Positions 35,511 to 44,921 of a stretch of 53,660 nucleotides of DNA are shown here, piece after piece; positions within the stretch are counted from its first letter, which is position 1, and every line of letters begins with the position of its first letter. Both the position numbers and the translations under genes were made by a program. The DNA is taken from positions 1 through 53,660 of the forward strand of contig NZ_OCND01000014.1 of NCBI RefSeq assembly GCF_900215535.1, in the 5' to 3' direction. Below the pieces are notes generated by a model. That model was not told the DNA's origin. It saw nothing but the letters and a program-made list of their open reading frames with translations, and searched no databases. The stretch comes from Pseudoxanthomonas wuyuanensis. GTDB lineage: Bacteria; Pseudomonadota; Gammaproteobacteria; Xanthomonadales; Xanthomonadaceae.

Positions 35511-36254
35511 ATGAGCAAACAGAACCAGTGGATCGTCGGCGTCAACGCGGTGTCGTCCGCGGTCGAGAACGATGCGGACAACGTCCGTGAAATCCTGATC
35601 GAAGGCGGCAGCAAGAATGCGCGCCTGACCGAGATCGAGGAAAACGCGCGCCGCAAGGGCATCGAGGTGCGCCGCGTCACCGGCCAGGCGCTGGACGGTG
35701 TTGGCGGTTCGCTGCGCCACCAGGGCGTGGCAGCGCGCTATGCGGCGGCAAAGACCTGGGATGAGGGCGAGTTGCAGGCGCTGGTGGAAGCGGCCGAAGG
35801 CAAAGCGCTGCTGCTGGTGCTGGACGGCGTGCAGGATCCGCACAACCTTGGCGCCTGTCTGCGCAGCGCCGCCGCCGCCGGCGTCACCGCGGTGATCATT
35901 CCGAAGGACAAGTCGGTCGGCGTCAATGCCACCGTGCGCAAGACCTCGGCCGGCGCCGCCGATCGCATTCCGGTGGTGGCGGTGACCAACCTGTCGCGCT
36001 GCCTGCGCGATCTGCAGCAGTTGGGGGTATGGATCTACGGACTGGCCGGGGAGGCCGACGCTTCGCTGTATTCCATCGACCTGCGCGGCAATGTGGCGCT
36101 GGTGCTGGGCGGCGAAGCCGACGGCCTGCGCCGGCTGACCCGCGAACACTGCGACGGACTGGTGAAGATTCCCATGCCCGGCGATATCGAGAGCCTCAAC
36201 GTGTCGGTGGCCGCCGGAGTGACGCTGTTCGAGGCGGTGCGCCAGCGGCAGTAG
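35511..36254 (+). CDS. rlmB: 23S rRNA (guanosine-2'-O)-methyltransferase RlmB
   Basis: SpoU/TrmH-family enzyme, 247 aa, expected to 2'-O-methylate G2251 (E. coli numbering) in the peptidyl-transferase P-loop. N-terminal substrate-binding domain (QWIVGVNAVSSAVEND) and a SPOUT domain with LVLDGVQDPHNLGACLRSA, ALVLGGEADGLRR and IPMPGDIESLNVSVAAGVTL, the knot motifs. Downstream of rnr, with a REP pair in the leader. Confidence 0.96.
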   Translation: MSKQNQWIVGVNAVSSAVENDADNVREILIEGGSKNARLTEIEENARRKGIEVRRVTGQALDGVGGSLRHQGVAARYAAAKTWDEGELQALVEAAEGKALLLVLDGVQDPHNLGACLRSAAAAGVTAVIIPKDKSVGVNATVRKTSAGAADRIPVVAVTNLSRCLRDLQQLGVWIYGLAGEADASLYSIDLRGNVALVLGGEADGLRRLTREHCDGLVKIPMPGDIESLNVSVAAGVTLFEAVRQRQ

Positions 36255-36500
36255 GGACTCCGGCGCAGCGGCGATTGGCCGCAACGGCAGCGACGGCACG
36301 GTTCTTGCCTTGCGAGGGTGGACCGGGCGAATCGTCGAGGCGGTCCGTCACATCATTGCGAAGAGCATCATGAGTCTGGCTGACAATTCGCCGTATTGCC
36401 GTGGCGGTCGAGCGATGGCGTTCGAGCTCGCGGACACGTTCGACCGCTGCCGTGCCGATGCCTGCTGCCGGCGCCGCGGCCGGTTTCTCCGGAATCGTCG

Positions 36501-39482
36501 ATGAAGCCGGCGCTGTTGGCACGATGGCTGCTGTGCCTGCTTCTGCTGGCACCGTGGCATCCCTTGTTGGCCGCACCGCCAGGTGCGGCGACGGCACCGC
36601 CGTTGCGCGACTACGTCGGCGATCGCTGGACCTCGCGCCAGGGCCTGCCGCACAACTCGCTGCGCGACATGGCGCAGACGCCCGAAGGCCACCTCTGGTT
36701 CGCCACCTGGGAAGGGCTGGTCCGCTACAACGGCGTGGAGTTCGAGGTGTATGGCCGCGGCACCGAGCCTTCGCTGCCCGACAACGGCGTCGGGTCGCTG
36801 TACGTGGACGCGCAGGGCGCGTTGTGGCTCAGCGACAGCCGCGGCAATCTGGGCCGGCGTACCGCCGACGGCCAATGGCGGTTCTGGAACAGCGGCGATG
36901 ACTGGCCGCAGGCGCTGATCCATGCGATGACGATGGATCGGCAGGGCAGGATGTGGCTGCTGTTCGAGGGACACGGCCTGGGCTGCCTGCATCCGGACGG
37001 CCGCTTCGAATATTTCGGCTCTTCCGACGACGTGCCGCTGCGCCAGAGCTTCCCGAAGATGGCGGTCGACGATAAGGACCGCATCTGGATCGGTGGCCTG
37101 AAGGGATTGATCTACCGCGACGCGGCCGGAAGTTTCCATCGCGCGCCGGCCGCGTTCGGACTGCCGCCTGGCCTGGCCTGGCCGTACCGTGCCCCGGACG
37201 GCACGATCTGGATCGTGGCCGGCGAAAGCCTCTACCGCATCCGCGGCGATGCCGCCGAGCGGCTACGCCAGCTGCCCGGGCACGGCCACTTCACCGCGAT
37301 GCTGCAGGACCGCCGCGGCGATCTGTGGCTGGGCAGCGAGAACCGCGGCTTGCTGCGCATCGGGCCGCATGGCGTGGAATACCCGCCGGCCGGCGAGATG
37401 AATCCGCCGGGACGCATCGTCAGCCTGCTCGAGGACGCCGAAGGCAGCATCTGGGCCGGTGCCAACGGCGGCCTGTTCCGGCTGCGCGAAACGCTGTTCG
37501 GCCGCTACACCCGCCGCGACGGACTCAGTGGCGACTATGTGCGGGCGCTGCTGGAAGATCGGCATGGCCGGTTGTGGGTGGGCGGTGCCAACGGACTGGA
37601 CCGGATCGATGGCGACGGCCAGGTGCGGCCGGTGGCGTTGCAGCCGGGGCAGGTGCCGCCTTCGGTGCTCAGCCTGGCCGAGACCGGCGAAGGCCAGCTG
37701 TGGGTCGGCAGCTATGCCGATGGCGTCTTCCAGTTGCGCGATGGCCAGCCGGTGCGCCGCTACGGCCCGGCCGAGGGCCTGCCGGCCGGGCATATCCGCG
37801 CCATCGTTCCGGCCGACGGCGGCGGCGTATGGGCCGGTACCCAGCGCGGCCCGGTGCTGATCGAATCGGGACAGGTGCGGACGCCGCGCATCGATGGGCT
37901 GCCGCAGGCGCTGGTCACCGCGCTGGCCAATATCGACGGCGCGCTGTGGATCGGGTCGGTCGAAGGTGCCAGCGTACTGCGCGACGGGCAGGTGCGCAGA
38001 GTGCCGCTGGAAACGCTGAGCGGCGCGCGCAGCGTGTTCGGTTTCCAGCGCATCGGCAACGACGTATGGATTGCCACCGACCGCGGCCTGTACCGCGAAC
38101 GTGCCGGCACCCTGGCGCGGGTGGGTCTGGAGCAGGGCCTGCCGGTGGATACCGTGTTCCAGATCGTCGCCGATCGCATCGGCAACGGCTGGATCAGCAG
38201 CAACCGCGGCGTGCTGCGCGCGCGCATGGCGGATCTGGACGCGGTGGCCGATGGCCGCCTGGCGAGGCTGCCGGTCGAGCGCTACGACGAGACCGACGGC
38301 ATGTCCAGCGCACAGGGCAACGGCAGCTCGGCGCCGTCGATGATCCTGCGCGGCGATGGTACGGTGTGGCTGGTGACCGCCGCCGGCGTCAGTCTGGTGG
38401 ACCCGCAGCGCTGGCGAAGTTTCAGCAGCCGCGTGCCGCCGCCGGCCGAGATCGAGAACGTAACGCTGGATGGCAAGCCGTTCGCCTGGCGCCAGCGAGC
38501 CCCGCACCACCCGCTGCCCGGCGGTAGCCGGATATCGGTCTCCTATGCGGGACTGAGCTACCTGCTGCCCGAACGGATCCGCTATCGCACCTGGCTCGAA
38601 GGGCTGGATGCGGGCTGGGTGGAGCGCGGCCGCCAACGCAGCGTGGATTTCGTCGGCTTGCCGCCGGGCGACTATGCGCTGCACGTTGCCGCCGCGCATC
38701 CGGAAGGCGCGTGGAGCGAGCGCGAAGCGGTGTGGAAATTCTCGGTGGCGCCGTTGTGGTGGCAACGCGCCAGCGTGAGGATCGGCGGCCTGGCGCTACT
38801 GACCCTGGCGCTGGCCGGCCTTTTCCGCTACCGGTTGATCCGCTACCGGACACGGAACCGGAGACTGGCGCGCCTGGTCCAGCAGCGCACCGAGCAGTTG
38901 CAGGCGCAGACCGACCAATTGCTGCAGGCCGACCGCGACAAGACCGAACTGCTGGCGCAGCTGCGGCGGCAGGCCGAAACCTTCGAGCGGCAGGCGCGCG
39001 AAGATGCGCTGACCGCGTTGCCCAACCGCCGGCACTTCGACGAGGTGTTGCTGCGCGAGTTCGCGCGGGCCCGCCGCGGCGACCGCCCGCTGTGCCTGAT
39101 GATCCTGGACATCGACCACTTCAAGACGATCAATGACGGCCACTCGCACGCGGTCGGCGACAAGGTGTTGCGCGAAGTCGGCCAGTTGCTGGCGACGATC
39201 TGCCGGGCTTCGGATTTCGCCGCGCGCGTGGGCGGCGAGGAATTCACGATGGTGCTGCCGGATACCGGCATCGACGAAGCGCTGTCGGTGGCCGCACGCC
39301 TGCGCGAGCGCTTCGCGTCGCAGCGGGACTGGGGCGGTGTGGCCGGGCTGGCAGTGACCTTCAGCGGCGGCATGGTGCAGTTGGAGCCCACGGACAATGC
39401 GCCTGCGGAAATGCTGCGGCGGGCCGACGAGGCGCTCTACGACGCCAAGACCTCCGGCCGCGACCGCATCTGCACGCAGTGA
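36501..39482 (+). CDS. Periplasmic propeller sensor diguanylate cyclase (Reg_prop-Y_Y_Y-GGDEF)
   Basis: 993 aa from ATG 36501. A signal peptide or anchor (LLARWLLCLLLLAPWHPLLA) is followed by a two-component-regulator beta-propeller with repeated LWFAT/LWVG blades (about residues 40-640; for example DMAQTPEGHLWFATWEGLVR), a Y_Y_Y domain (YRTWLEGLDAGWVERGRQR), a membrane helix near 765 (IGGLALLTLALAGLFRYRL), a coiled coil and a GGDEF domain. Active site GGEEF at 911-915, with an RxxD site (RASD) five residues before. It probably links an extracytoplasmic carbohydrate or stress signal to c-di-GMP; the ligand is unknown. Confidence 0.9.
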   Translation: MKPALLARWLLCLLLLAPWHPLLAAPPGAATAPPLRDYVGDRWTSRQGLPHNSLRDMAQTPEGHLWFATWEGLVRYNGVEFEVYGRGTEPSLPDNGVGSLYVDAQGALWLSDSRGNLGRRTADGQWRFWNSGDDWPQALIHAMTMDRQGRMWLLFEGHGLGCLHPDGRFEYFGSSDDVPLRQSFPKMAVDDKDRIWIGGLKGLIYRDAAGSFHRAPAAFGLPPGLAWPYRAPDGTIWIVAGESLYRIRGDAAERLRQLPGHGHFTAMLQDRRGDLWLGSENRGLLRIGPHGVEYPPAGEMNPPGRIVSLLEDAEGSIWAGANGGLFRLRETLFGRYTRRDGLSGDYVRALLEDRHGRLWVGGANGLDRIDGDGQVRPVALQPGQVPPSVLSLAETGEGQLWVGSYADGVFQLRDGQPVRRYGPAEGLPAGHIRAIVPADGGGVWAGTQRGPVLIESGQVRTPRIDGLPQALVTALANIDGALWIGSVEGASVLRDGQVRRVPLETLSGARSVFGFQRIGNDVWIATDRGLYRERAGTLARVGLEQGLPVDTVFQIVADRIGNGWISSNRGVLRARMADLDAVADGRLARLPVERYDETDGMSSAQGNGSSAPSMILRGDGTVWLVTAAGVSLVDPQRWRSFSSRVPPPAEIENVTLDGKPFAWRQRAPHHPLPGGSRISVSYAGLSYLLPERIRYRTWLEGLDAGWVERGRQRSVDFVGLPPGDYALHVAAAHPEGAWSEREAVWKFSVAPLWWQRASVRIGGLALLTLALAGLFRYRLIRYRTRNRRLARLVQQRTEQLQAQTDQLLQADRDKTELLAQLRRQAETFERQAREDALTALPNRRHFDEVLLREFARARRGDRPLCLMILDIDHFKTINDGHSHAVGDKVLREVGQLLATICRASDFAARVGGEEFTMVLPDTGIDEALSVAARLRERFASQRDWGGVAGLAVTFSGGMVQLEPTDNAPAEMLRRADEALYDAKTSGRDRICTQ

Positions 39483-39566
39483 GGCTGTTCGATGCGATGC
39501 GGCAACGGCAATCGCCGAAACGGATGGGATGGCAGGCGCCATGGCTGCCGCTGCCGACGAATGCCG

Positions 39567-40556
39567 TCACTCGATGCGGATTTCCGCTTCCAGCGTATAG
39601 CCCGCACCGTCGCTGGCGGGGCGCGTTGCGAACGTCAGCCGCCCCATTCGTCCATCGATACGCTTCTGCCAGCCATGCCCGCCCGCCGCCGCGTCCGGTT
39701 GCCAACCTTCCTCCACCAGATCGTCATGCATCAGCGCCAGCAGGGCATCCGGCGGAGTCGCAGTGGCGATGCGGTAGCGCTTCCGCCAGCTTTCGGCGTC
39801 GCCGACGGAGATGAGCCGTTGCAGTTTCATGTCTTGCGGCCAGGCGACGTTGCGCAGTTCTGGAAGATGCCGGTCGGCCATGCGCGCGCGGACGAATCCA
39901 CCTTCGGGATCCCAGTCGTATTCCAGGTGCAGGGCAACTGCGCGCGCGGCTTCCTCGTCCCTGAGCTTGGCCACGATGTGCAGCGCCGCATCGATGCCCG
40001 AGGACAAACCGGCGGAGGTGACGATCTTGCCGTTGTCGGCCCAGCGGACGTCATCCACCACGGTAACTTTCGGATAGGCCGCGGCCATCGGTTTCAATGC
40101 GTTGTGGAACGTGGTGGCTTTCAGCCCGTCCAGCAGCCCGGTGGCCGCCAGGATGGACGCGCCGGTGCAGACCGTCAGCACCTGTCTGGCCTGCCCGCTG
40201 CGCGTCCGTACGAAGTCCAGCAGGACGGGATCGCGCTCAGCGTGCCCCACGTCGCCACCGGGAACCAGCAATACGTCGAATTGCGGCGCGTCAGCGAAGG
40301 AGGCATCCGGCGTGACCTTCAGGCCCATGGCGGTGGTGACGGCCTTGCCGTGCGCCGAAACCGTGCTCACCCCGAATCCCGCCTGGCCGAATACCTCATA
40401 AGGGGCGGCGAAATCGACGATCTGCACGCCGTCGAACAGCAGGATGCCCACCTGTATTTCGGGCTGCGAGTGCGGCGCGTGCGCCGCCTGCACGGGCGCG
40501 GCGGCAAGCCAGGGCAGCAGCAAGGCGAGGGGGCGGATGAAACGATGGATAGCCAT
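39567..40556 (-). CDS. Secreted DJ-1/PfpI-family protein
   Basis: 329 aa from ATG 40556, with a signal peptide (FIRPLALLLPWLAAAPVQAA). A class-I glutamine-amidotransferase-like domain has nucleophile Cys130 in the elbow VCTGAS and Glu54 in PYEVFG. An extra C-terminal domain of about 100 residues (HLEYDWDPEGGFVRARMADR) is unassigned. Members include isonitrile hydratases and deglycase-like enzymes; the activity here is unknown. It follows an AraC-type gene with the same domain, 120 bp apart and in the same direction. Confidence 0.8.
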   Translation of the reverse strand: MAIHRFIRPLALLLPWLAAAPVQAAHAPHSQPEIQVGILLFDGVQIVDFAAPYEVFGQAGFGVSTVSAHGKAVTTAMGLKVTPDASFADAPQFDVLLVPGGDVGHAERDPVLLDFVRTRSGQARQVLTVCTGASILAATGLLDGLKATTFHNALKPMAAAYPKVTVVDDVRWADNGKIVTSAGLSSGIDAALHIVAKLRDEEAARAVALHLEYDWDPEGGFVRARMADRHLPELRNVAWPQDMKLQRLISVGDAESWRKRYRIATATPPDALLALMHDDLVEEGWQPDAAAGGHGWQKRIDGRMGRLTFATRPASDGAGYTLEAEIRIE

Positions 40557-40676
40557 GGCAGGACGATTCGCGTTGGGAACGCGATGAAGATGCCGCAGTG
40601 CGGCCGGCATAAGACGCCAATCGGCCGTTTTTTTCGGACATCCTCCGCCCTGCGCCGGCTGGCGCACCAGGCCGCC

Positions 40677-41660
40677 TCAAGCGGCGCCGAACCGTTCGCG
40701 GTAGGCGCTGGGACGAATGCCCAGGTGGCGGAGAAACGCTTGCCGCATCGCATCCTCGGAGGCGAAGCCGCAGTCCGATGCGATGCGCTTCAGGTCGCGG
40801 GCGCTGTTTTCCAGCAGCGATTTTGCCGCCTCCACGCGCAGTTGCTCGACGTATTTCTGGGGAGTGCTGCCGAATGCCTGCTGGAATCGCCGGCCGAAGT
40901 GGCGCGGGCTCATGCAGGCCTGCCCGGCCAGGATGTCCACCGACAGCCGGGACCGCAGATTGCCGCGTATCCATTCTGCCAGCCGGGCGAAAGCGTCGGG
41001 CACGTCGAGATCTGCCAACTGCGAACTGAACTGGCTTTGCCCCCCGGAGCGCTTGCTGACCATTACCATCCGCTTGGCCACTTTCAACGCCAACGGCATG
41101 CCATGGTCGTCTGCCACCATGGCCAGCGCCAGGTCCATCCCCGCGGTAACGCCGGCCGAGGTCCAGACCGGCCCGTCGCGTGTGTAGATGGCATCCGGGA
41201 CTACCCGGACCTGGGGATAGCGCTGCCGCAGCTCCGCCACGTCGCGCCAGTGGGTGGTGGCCTGGCGTCCATCCAGCAGACCCGTCTCGGCCAGTAGCAG
41301 CGCGCCGCTGCAGATCGAACCGACCCGCCGTATCCGGGATGCGCTGCTGCCCAACCAATCGACCAATGCCTTGTTCGCGCGGGCCCGGTCCAGCGCATCG
41401 CCCATTCCGCCGCTGATCAATAGGGTGTCGATGGCGGCAGCATCCACTTGCGCGCAGGCCAGGTCGGGAACCACGCGCATGCCGGAGGAGAGCGCGACCG
41501 CGGCGCGGTCATGGGCGACCAACTGCAGCCGGTACAGCGGCGCACGGGACATGCCGTCCTCGTGCGCTTGGCGGTCCGCCAGCGCAAACACCTCCAGCGG
41601 TCCACTGATGTCCAGCGATTGACCGCCGGCATAGATCAACATGCTGATGGTGCGGGTCAT
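40677..41660 (-). CDS. AraC-family regulator with N-terminal DJ-1/PfpI domain (FtrA-like)
   Basis: 327 aa from ATG 41660. The N-terminal glutamine-amidotransferase-like sensor (MLIYAGGQSLDISGPLEVF; Cys117 in ICSGALLLAETGLLDG) is fused to an AraC DNA-binding domain with two helix-turn-helix motifs (FGRRFQQAFGSTPQKYVEQL; IASDCGFASEDAMRQAFLRH). It probably controls the adjacent PfpI-type gene, whose N-terminal domain resembles its own sensor. Confidence 0.88.
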   Translation of the reverse strand: MTRTISMLIYAGGQSLDISGPLEVFALADRQAHEDGMSRAPLYRLQLVAHDRAAVALSSGMRVVPDLACAQVDAAAIDTLLISGGMGDALDRARANKALVDWLGSSASRIRRVGSICSGALLLAETGLLDGRQATTHWRDVAELRQRYPQVRVVPDAIYTRDGPVWTSAGVTAGMDLALAMVADDHGMPLALKVAKRMVMVSKRSGGQSQFSSQLADLDVPDAFARLAEWIRGNLRSRLSVDILAGQACMSPRHFGRRFQQAFGSTPQKYVEQLRVEAAKSLLENSARDLKRIASDCGFASEDAMRQAFLRHLGIRPSAYRERFGAA

Positions 41661-41695
41661 GTGGCGGGCAGTTTGATCAATCGCCAGCGCTTCTT

Positions 41696-42328
41696 TCAAC
41701 CAGGGATCGTTGACGGCCAGGCGTTGGCGATCTTGCAGAACAGCCGTGCGGTCTGCTCGGTGTCGTAGACGGCCGAGTGCGCGTCCTCGGCGTTCCATTC
41801 GAAACCGGCGGCCTGCACCGCGCGCGCCAGTACCGTCTGGCCGTAGGCCACGCCGGCCAGGGTGACGGTGTCGAACACGCTGAAAGGATGGAACGGGTTG
41901 CGCTTGTGGCCGACCCGGGCGACTGCGGCGTTGAGGAAGCCCAGGTCGAAATGCGCGTTGTGGCCGACCAGGATGGCGCGCTGGCAGCCATGCTTGCGCA
42001 CCGCCAGGCGGACCGCCGCGAAGATGTGATCCAGGGCTTCGCGTTCGGGCTTGGCGAAACGGAACGGGTGATCCAGCACGATGCCGGTGACTTCCAGCGA
42101 CTTCGGATCGATTTCGGTGCCGGGCGCCGGTTGCAGGTGCGCGCTGGCGGTTTCGCCCAGCACGAAACGGCCGTCGTCATCCAGGTCGATCGGCACCGCG
42201 GCGATTTCCAGCAGCGCATGCCGGTTGCAGTCGAAGCCGCCGGTTTCCACGTCGACCACGACGGGCAGGTAGCCGCGGAAGCGGCGGGCCATCGGCGTGG
42301 CGGCGGGCATTTCGGCAGGATTGGTCAT
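41696..42328 (-). CDS. rnt: Ribonuclease T
   Basis: DEDDh 3'-5' exoribonuclease that trims tRNA and other stable RNA ends; 210 aa. Exo I motif [10 protein letters not shown] (Asp26, Glu28), Exo [16 protein letters not shown], Exo [17 protein letters not shown]. Typical length and start region ([16 protein letters not shown]). It is downstream of the hvf genes in the same direction but separated by 119 bp. Confidence 0.95.
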   Translation of the reverse strand: MTNPAEMPAATPMARRFRGYLPVVVDVETGGFDCNRHALLEIAAVPIDLDDDGRFVLGETASAHLQPAPGTEIDPKSLEVTGIVLDHPFRFAKPEREALDHIFAAVRLAVRKHGCQRAILVGHNAHFDLGFLNAAVARVGHKRNPFHPFSVFDTVTLAGVAYGQTVLARAVQAAGFEWNAEDAHSAVYDTEQTARLFCKIANAWPSTIPG

Positions 42329-42447
42329 GCCGCAAAGGGTAGCAGAGGGCGCAAGCGCGTCCGTGGCAGGGTGAAGGATGCGAGCCGCCGCCGCTAGCTT
42401 TGCTCCACGTCAGGAACAAGGAAGCGCTCGCGGCCGGGAGGCGGCTC

Positions 42448-43212
42448 CTACGCGAGCGGCCTGCCGGGCTGGGTACCCAGCAAGGTGCCTTCCTCGCGCA
42501 TGCGTTCGAGCATGGCCGCGCCCTGTTGCAGGAACGGCGGCAGGTCGTCGACGCCGGCTTCCGCGGCCAGCGCCGCCAATGCCTGGCGGCCGGTACTTTG
42601 GCCATCGCCGAGCAGTTCGAGCAGCCGGTAGACCAGCGGCGAAATCTCGGCGAAGCGGACCTGCTGATCGCGGTCGCGGCGCACCAGCACCAGCGTGGCG
42701 GCATCAGGCGCTAGCTCTGGCCGGTAGTCCGGCCCGATGCGGTGCACCGGCCAGCGGTAGGCCAGCGCCCAGGCGGTGGCCGAGACGACCGGCACGCCGT
42801 CCATCAGCGAGCCGTTGGCATCGTGCGCCGGGACAGGCTCGTCGGAAATCTGCAGCGCCAGCTCCACCCATTCGTAGTGCGCCAGTTCCGCCAGCCATGG
42901 CGGGTCGCCAGCGCCGTTTTCGGCGCGGGTTTCCAGGTAGCGGATGAACTCGCGCGCGATTTCGGCAAACAGCGGCGTGCGGCTGCGGTGCTGCGCATAG
43001 AAGGTGCGCACCAGCCGCTTCCAGTCCGTATCGCCCAGGGTCTTGCGGATGACCGGGAAGTTGCCCGACAGCAGCCCTTCGATATTGTTGAAGAACAGAT
43101 CGCGGTAGATCGCCAGCCGGCGTTCCTCGATGCCCGGTGGTGGCGGATTGGCCTGCGGATCGCGCAGGTGCCGCGCCAGCCGGAACTGCTGTTCGCGCAG
43201 CGACTCAGGCAT
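42448..43212 (-). CDS. HvfC/BufC-type partner protein (DUF2063)
   Basis: 254 aa from ATG 43212. The N-terminal DUF2063 domain ([40 protein letters not shown]) is the recognition partner of MNIO enzymes. It presents the precursor to the enzyme in characterised systems (MbnC, HvfC, BufC). The C-terminal half ([20 protein letters not shown]) is winged-helix-like. It overlaps the MNIO gene by 8 bp, so the two are co-translated. No DoxX-type hvfD gene follows. Confidence 0.88.
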   Translation of the reverse strand: MPESLREQQFRLARHLRDPQANPPPPGIEERRLAIYRDLFFNNIEGLLSGNFPVIRKTLGDTDWKRLVRTFYAQHRSRTPLFAEIAREFIRYLETRAENGAGDPPWLAELAHYEWVELALQISDEPVPAHDANGSLMDGVPVVSATAWALAYRWPVHRIGPDYRPELAPDAATLVLVRRDRDQQVRFAEISPLVYRLLELLGDGQSTGRQALAALAAEAGVDDLPPFLQQGAAMLERMREEGTLLGTQPGRPLA

Positions 43213-44056
43213 GCGCGGCGCTCGGCGAAACGTCCCGCGCGGCATGCTGCAGCGAGCGGATGCGGCTTATTTCCGCCAGCAGGTCGGCCAGCGGCGGGAA
43301 ATTGAAATCGCGTTCGAGCAGGGTGGGGCGCACGCCGTGCCGCTGGTAGGCTGCTTCCAGCAGCCCCCACACGTCCTGCTTTACCGGCGCGCCGTGGGTA
43401 TCGACCTTCAGATCCTCGGCTTCGTCGTAGTGGCCGGCGATATGGTAGGAGGCGATGCGATGGCCCGGCATGCGGGCCAGGAAATCGTAGGCATCGTAGC
43501 CGTGGTTGATGGCATTGACGTAGATGTTGTTGACGTCCAGCAGCAGATCGCAATCGGCCTCTTCCAGCACGGCATTGATGAAATCGACCTCGTCCATCGC
43601 CTGGTAGGGAGCCGCGTAGTAGGAGACGTTCTCCACCGCGATGCGGCGCCCCAGCAGGTCCTGCGCCTGGCGGATCCGGGCCGCGACATGCCGCACCGCT
43701 TCCCCGGTGAACGGGATTGGCATCAGATCGTAGAGATGGCCGTCGTCGCTGCAATAGCTCAGGTGCTCGCTGTACAGCGCTACCTGGTGCTGGTCGAGAA
43801 AGCGGCGGGTACGGGCAAGGAAGGTCTGGTCCAGCGGTTCGCTGCCGCCCAGCGACAGCGACAGGCCGTGGCAGGCGATCGGGTGGCGTGCGGACAGTTC
43901 GGCCAGCGCTTCGCCGTAGCGGCCGCCCACGCCTATCCAGTTGTCCGGCGCGCACTCCAGGAAATCGAAGCCGCCGTCCGGAGCATTCAGCAGCACATCC
44001 AGCAGGGCGCGCCGCAGGCCCAGACCGGCGCTGGCGTTGCCTAGTGAGGCCTTCAT
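43205..44056 (-). CDS. MNIO (DUF692) multinuclear iron oxidase, HvfB/BufB type
   Basis: 283 aa TIM-barrel enzyme from ATG 44056. Family residues are visible: H63 ([11 protein letters not shown]), EHLSY at 97-101, ENVSYY at 142-147, DVNNIYVN at 174-181, H205/H209 ([12 protein letters not shown]), DTHGAPV at 219-225, ERDFNFPP near 249. Related enzymes convert Cys in EGKCG-type precursors into oxazolone/thioamide copper-binding groups. The precursor gene lies 153 bp upstream and the partner overlaps downstream. Confidence 0.9.
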   Translation of the reverse strand: MKASLGNASAGLGLRRALLDVLLNAPDGGFDFLECAPDNWIGVGGRYGEALAELSARHPIACHGLSLSLGGSEPLDQTFLARTRRFLDQHQVALYSEHLSYCSDDGHLYDLMPIPFTGEAVRHVAARIRQAQDLLGRRIAVENVSYYAAPYQAMDEVDFINAVLEEADCDLLLDVNNIYVNAINHGYDAYDFLARMPGHRIASYHIAGHYDEAEDLKVDTHGAPVKQDVWGLLEAAYQRHGVRPTLLERDFNFPPLADLLAEISRIRSLQHAARDVSPSAAHA

Positions 44057-44174
44057 CGTCGCATCCGTCGTTTGTGCGGCAAGCCGCAGGATTGCAGGAA
44101 CAGTTGCGTCAGGCCGCGCAGCATTGGCCTGTCCGGCCATCAACGGCCGCCGGCCGCGCGGCGTTTCTTCGCAA

Positions 44175-44200
44175 GCCCTCCCCCGCAGACGGGGGAGGGC
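44175..44200 (-). promoter_or_regulatory. Strong hairpin between precursor and MNIO genes
   Basis: Perfect 11-bp stem GCCCTCCCCCG/CGGGGGAGGGC with a four-base loop, 9 bp after the precursor stop and about 120 bp before the MNIO start. There is no U-tract on the minus strand, so it is likely a partial terminator or 3' stabiliser that gives more precursor than enzyme mRNA. Confidence 0.6.
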
Positions 44201-44209
44201 GTTTTCAAA

Positions 44210-44632
44210 TCAGGCGGTGCCGCCGCACTTGCCCTCGCCGCACTTGCCTTCGTGCGCGGCCTTGTCCTTCTTTTCGGCGCCGCACTTGCCCTCACCGCAC
44301 TTGCCTTCGCCATGGGCCTTCATCTCGGCGTCATCGATGAAACCGTCGCCGTTGGTATCGATGCCGGCGAACTTGTCGGCCATGTCAGGATGCGCGGCGG
44401 TGAATTCGGCCTGCGACACCTTGCCGTCCTTGTCGGTATCGGCCTTGGCAACGCCGCATTTGCCTTCACCGCATTTGCCCTCGGCTGCCTTGGCCGCTTC
44501 GCCTGCCGCCAGCAGGTAGCCCTGGGCCATCGGCTGCATCGCAAAGGCGGATCCGGCCAGGGCGATGCCGCCGGCCAGCGCGGCGCTGACGGCGAAAGCG
44601 GTGGGTTTGTTGCGGGATGTGGACTTGGACAT
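44210..44632 (-). CDS. RiPP precursor (HvfA/bufferin-like) with EF-hands and EGKCG repeats
   Basis: 140 aa. Signal peptide of about 31 residues (AVSAALAGGIALAGSAFA). All six Cys (54, 59, 112, 117, 131, 136) are in EGKCG motifs arranged as three EGKCG-EGKCG pairs. Between the first and second pair lie two canonical 12-residue EF-hand loops, DTDKDGKVSQAE (65-76) and DTNGDGFIDDAE (92-103). MNIO and partner genes follow. By analogy with HvfA and bufferins the Cys are probably modified to bind copper in the periplasm; the EF-hands suggest an additional Ca(II)-binding fold. Good ribosome site (GGAGAG). Confidence 0.85.
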   Translation of the reverse strand: MSKSTSRNKPTAFAVSAALAGGIALAGSAFAMQPMAQGYLLAAGEAAKAAEGKCGEGKCGVAKADTDKDGKVSQAEFTAAHPDMADKFAGIDTNGDGFIDDAEMKAHGEGKCGEGKCGAEKKDKAAHEGKCGEGKCGGTA

Positions 44633-44682
44633 CGTGCTTCTCTCCAGTGGTGGTGCGGGTATCCCCGCACGGGGGTGGTGCC

Positions 44683-44713
44683 AGTGTAGTCGGCGTCCGT
44701 TAGCCCTTGGTAA
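44683..44713 (-). promoter_or_regulatory. Weak candidate promoter of the RiPP operon
   Basis: Read leftward: TTACCA (44708-44713), 19-bp spacer, TACACT (44683-44688), about 50 bp before the precursor ATG. The spacing is long. I could not find a -35/-10 motif shared with the sigma-factor upstream region, so dependence on that sigma factor is not shown. The rest of 44633-44921 holds a GCCGCAA/TTGCGGC hairpin (44752-44770) and no gene. Confidence 0.3.
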
Positions 44714-44921
44714 GCATTACGGCGTGCCGGTGGCGGTCATCTTAAGCTTCATGCCGCAATCGCTTTGCGGCACTGCGGCAATGGTTGGGGGCAGGCCCAG
44801 GAACCGAATCGGGGCAAGGGCCGAAGTGGTGCCGGCCCATCGACGACAGGCCGGCGTGCAGGCGGCCGACCAGGACCGCATGCTGGAAGGGCGGTGCGAA
44901 AGGGCGTTCCGGGACAAGCAT

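Noticed and set aside
44175..44200. Hairpin after the RiPP precursor as an intrinsic terminator
   Set aside because: No T-run follows on the transcribed strand, and enzyme genes lie downstream in the same direction.
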